DNA from: Eggerthella sp. YY7918 | Lineage (GTDB): Bacteria; Actinomycetota; Coriobacteriia; Coriobacteriales; Eggerthellaceae | Reading direction: 5' to 3' | Length of the DNA stretch: 64,000 bases | NCBI RefSeq assembly: GCF_000270285.1 | Contig: NC_015738.1 | Coordinates: forward strand, 2,418,001-2,482,000 | The notes under the pieces: generated by a model | Told to the model about the DNA's origin: nothing | Databases searched by the model: none | The model's input: the letters and a program-made list of their open reading frames with translations, nothing else | Shown: positions 62,203 to 64,000 of the stretch, piece after piece | Position numbering within the stretch: the stretch's first letter is position 1 | Layout: each line of letters opens with the position of its first letter | Program-made: the position numbers and the translations under genes

Positions 62203-63320
62203 CGGGCACTCGCCTCACTTTCCAGATCGCCCGCAGTCTCGGCAGCGAGTGCTTCTTTTTCGGAAATCATCGCGATGGCACCGAACTTGCACATCCGCGC
62301 GCAAATGCCGCAGCCTTTGCAAAAATCGTAGTCGATGGCAACAAAAGTTTGGTTCCTCGCCGGTTGAATAACATCAGCGAGGGTTTCCGCCGACTGACAA
62401 GCCGACGGAACCTTATATATGGTGCCATCCGGACAGTAGAGATAACACTGCAGACAACCGGTGCAAGCGGAGAGGTCAACAACAGGGCGGATATTGCGCC
62501 AGCCAGCGTTTTTCGCCACCAAATACCCCGCCTCAAAACACGTCGTACGCGCGTAACTGGTCGGGTCAAGCTCGTCTGTACGCAACGTGGGAATGTGAAC
62601 GGAAGGCCGAACGGGTTTGTCATCCTGAGCGGAGCACCGAAGGTGCGGAGTCGAAGGATCCCCTACGGTACCAACCGTACGTGCTTCAGCTGTCGCCGCA
62701 CGGGGTCCCTCGACTTCGCGCTGCGCGCTACGCTCGGGACAGGAAGGGGCGCTGACGCTTTGCACGGGATGGTGCGCGGCAGAAACCGTTTCGTCAACAC
62801 ATTCCACAACCTGGTGAAAAGCCGCATCCACTATGGCACTATTCTTCGCGTGCAACTTTTCGGGCATGTACTGGCGAATGGCCTCTTGTACATCCTCGCG
62901 CTTCACCTGGTCGCACAGCGCCGAGAGCGCACCCAAAAACACCGTGTTGGGAATGGGTCGACCCAAAATATCTGCCGAGATACCATCGGCATCAATGGCC
63001 AAGATACGATCGTCATCAAAGGTCTGTACACTGTTGATGAGCACCACCCCGCCGGGCTTAAGTTCATCTTCCCAGCCTTCGCCCAAAAGCGTGTCGTCAA
63101 GATAGATCACGTAGTCGGCCTGCGTAATAGCGCTTCTATCGCCGATGGGCACGTCGGACAACTTCGTGAACGCTCGCATAGGCGCGCCGCGACGCTCCGG
63201 CCCGAACGAGGGAAAGGCAAGCGCATAGCGGCCATCTGCAAGCGAGGCCGCTGCGCCCAAGAGCCGCGCCGCCGTAAATGCCCCTTGGCCGCCGCGGCCA
63301 TGCCATAAAACTTCAATCAT
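62199..63320 (-). CDS. pyruvate:ferredoxin oxidoreductase gamma-delta fusion (PorG-PorD)
   Basis: 373 aa from the ATG with AGGAG about 6 nt upstream. Residues 1-180 are PorG: EVLWHGRGGQGAFTAARLLG, FPSFGPERRGAPMRAF, and INSVQTFDDDRILAID. Residues about 285-360 are a 2[4Fe-4S] ferredoxin (PorD) with CTGCLQCYLYCPDGTIYK and CKGCGICARMCKFGAIAM. Between them, about 190-235 is a linker (CPERSAQREVEGPRAATAEA) translated from a palindromic repeat element. Gamma and delta are separate in most four-subunit enzymes; fusion is known in some lineages. First gene of the por operon, transcribed leftward. Confidence 0.88.
   Translation of the reverse strand: MIEVLWHGRGGQGAFTAARLLGAAASLADGRYALAFPSFGPERRGAPMRAFTKLSDVPIGDRSAITQADYVIYLDDTLLGEGWEDELKPGGVVLINSVQTFDDDRILAIDADGISADILGRPIPNTVFLGALSALCDQVKREDVQEAIRQYMPEKLHAKNSAIVDAAFHQVVECVDETVSAAHHPVQSVSAPSCPERSAQREVEGPRAATAEARTVGTVGDPSTPHLRCSAQDDKPVRPSVHIPTLRTDELDPTSYARTTCFEAGYLVAKNAGWRNIRPVVDLSACTGCLQCYLYCPDGTIYKVPSACQSAETLADVIQPARNQTFVAIDYDFCKGCGICARMCKFGAIAMISEKEALAAETAGDLESEASAR
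62619..62747. repeat. palindromic intergenic-type repeat element inside the porG-porD fusion
   Basis: Left arm begins GTCATCCTGAGCGGAGCACC and ends GAGTCGAAGGATCCCC (62619-62662). Right arm is an inverted, imperfect copy: GGGGTCCCTCGACTTCGCGC to GCTCGGGACAGGA (62702-62745). This wording (TCATCCTGAGCG...GTCGAAGGATC) matches a very common class of short dispersed intergenic palindromes seen in many bacteria. Here it lies inside a coding region and is translated. Confidence 0.75.
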
Positions 63321-63461
63321 GAATATCTCCTGTATACCGAGTTTCTCTCTGCCAGTATATCGCTTGACATGGCCCAAAACCTCGGAATACAGACGAGCGC
63401 ACGCAACATGCCGCAGCACGGCCTACCGAGATCGCCCACGAGCGACCAAGGCAAGCAAACG

Positions 63462-64000
63462 CTAGAATCGCGCGTACTTCACAAGGTTTTTCTGCAGCGT
63501 GTCGACGAAGCGTTGGCCAATGTCGCTCAGGTCGTCACCCTTACGCACAACATAGCCGAGGTGCAGCTTAACGTCGGTTTGCAGCGGAACGGTGTTGAGG
63601 CCCGCACCGTCAGAGATTCCCACGAGAATGCCGCTTGTCACGGTATAGCCGTTGAGCGCTACGATAAGTTCGGACAGCGACGCGCGATCAGTGCACGCTA
63701 TGGTCTTTGCACGCGGAACCTCGGCCAGCGCTTCCTCGTAAAACGCAACGGGTGCATCGGCATCCTGCTCGAAGTACAAGTAGGGATACTCTTCCATGTC
63801 TTCAAGGGAGAGGCTTTCCGCGTTCACCATGGGATGGCTTTTTGGCAGCGCCACGCGCGGAGCCGATTCAATAAGCTCCACAAACTCAAGCCCAGCCGCC
63901 TCAAGCGCCGCGTTCAGTTCGTCGGCCGTAGCGGATGTCTGAAACAGAACACCCAGCTCACTTGCGCCGCTCGCAACGTCGTTGATGACGCCCTGCGTGG
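63462..64000 (-). CDS. LysR-type substrate-binding domain protein (5' end beyond window)
   Basis: The frame is open to the right edge, so the N-terminus, including any helix-turn-helix, is outside. Residues visible include GVINDVASGASELGVLFQTS, RVALPKSHPMVNAESLSLED, EEYPYLYFEQDADAP, ACTDRASLSELIVALNGYTV and TSGILVGISDGAGLNTVPLQ: the effector-binding domain of LysR regulators (about 178 residues). It ends with VKYARF. Position next to and on the same strand as the por operon (gap about 140 bases) makes it a possible regulator of por, but this is only inference. Confidence 0.75.
   Translation of the reverse strand, partial: TQGVINDVASGASELGVLFQTSATADELNAALEAAGLEFVELIESAPRVALPKSHPMVNAESLSLEDMEEYPYLYFEQDADAPVAFYEEALAEVPRAKTIACTDRASLSELIVALNGYTVTSGILVGISDGAGLNTVPLQTDVKLHLGYVVRKGDDLSDIGQRFVDTLQKNLVKYARF

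Overview
The window looks like a piece of chromosome from an anaerobic gut actinobacterium of the Coriobacteriia, most like Eggerthellaceae (Eggerthella, Gordonibacter, Adlercreutzia, Slackia). This is inferred from gene content: many Tat-exported lipoprotein flavin reductases without a heme domain, many LuxR-type regulators whose N-terminal half is a polytopic membrane domain, several molybdopterin respiratory operons, a four-part pyruvate:ferredoxin oxidoreductase, and moderately high but uneven GC. Species cannot be fixed from sequence reading alone.

Layout. 1-7.65 kb: a leftward Tad/Flp pilus operon (CpaB-like, TadZ, TadA, TadB, TadC, Flp pilin, TadE-like, TadE/G-like, and a Tad protein cut by the left edge). 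8.0-8.2 kb: tRNA-Val and its terminator, then a YczE-like membrane protein. 9-12.2 kb: acetate kinase, an EFR1-type flavodoxin/ferredoxin protein and an unrecognised acidic protein. 12.4-27 kb: three Tat flavoprotein reductases, two divergent to a membrane LuxR regulator and one divergent to a PAS-GGDEF-EAL-PAS protein, with a CyuA-type cysteine desulfidase, a UspA protein and a LysR regulator between them. 27-34.4 kb: a clearly higher-GC block with a TorD chaperone, a DmsC-type anchor and a TtrB-TtrC-TtrA-like operon whose catalytic gene carries an in-frame TAG. 34.5-40.6 kb: a Psr/Phs-like molybdoenzyme operon with TorD-like chaperone, divergent to another membrane LuxR. 40.6-57.4 kb: a SanA/YdcF protein, three more flavoprotein/LuxR pairs (one flavoprotein frameshifted), an old-yellow-enzyme family protein, a Tat-lipoprotein PLP threonine dehydratase, leuS and a decayed PIN toxin. 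57.6-64 kb: yaaA, a Schlafen/AlbA ATP-binding regulator with a 13-bp tandem repeat, the Por operon, and a LysR gene cut by the right edge.

How it works together (inference). The dominant theme is modular anaerobic respiration. Each exported reductase (flavin or molybdenum type) sits with its own membrane-embedded LuxR-family regulator, which could sense the electron acceptor at the membrane and switch on the matching enzyme. Pyruvate oxidation by Por gives reduced ferredoxin and acetyl-CoA; acetate kinase gives ATP; electrons could leave to the exported reductases. The most unusual items are the repeated reductase-regulator pairing with short dyads in the intergenic regions, the exported PLP enzyme, the 13-bp repeat that could switch the reading frame of the AlbA regulator, and a palindromic repeat element translated as the linker of the PorG-PorD fusion.
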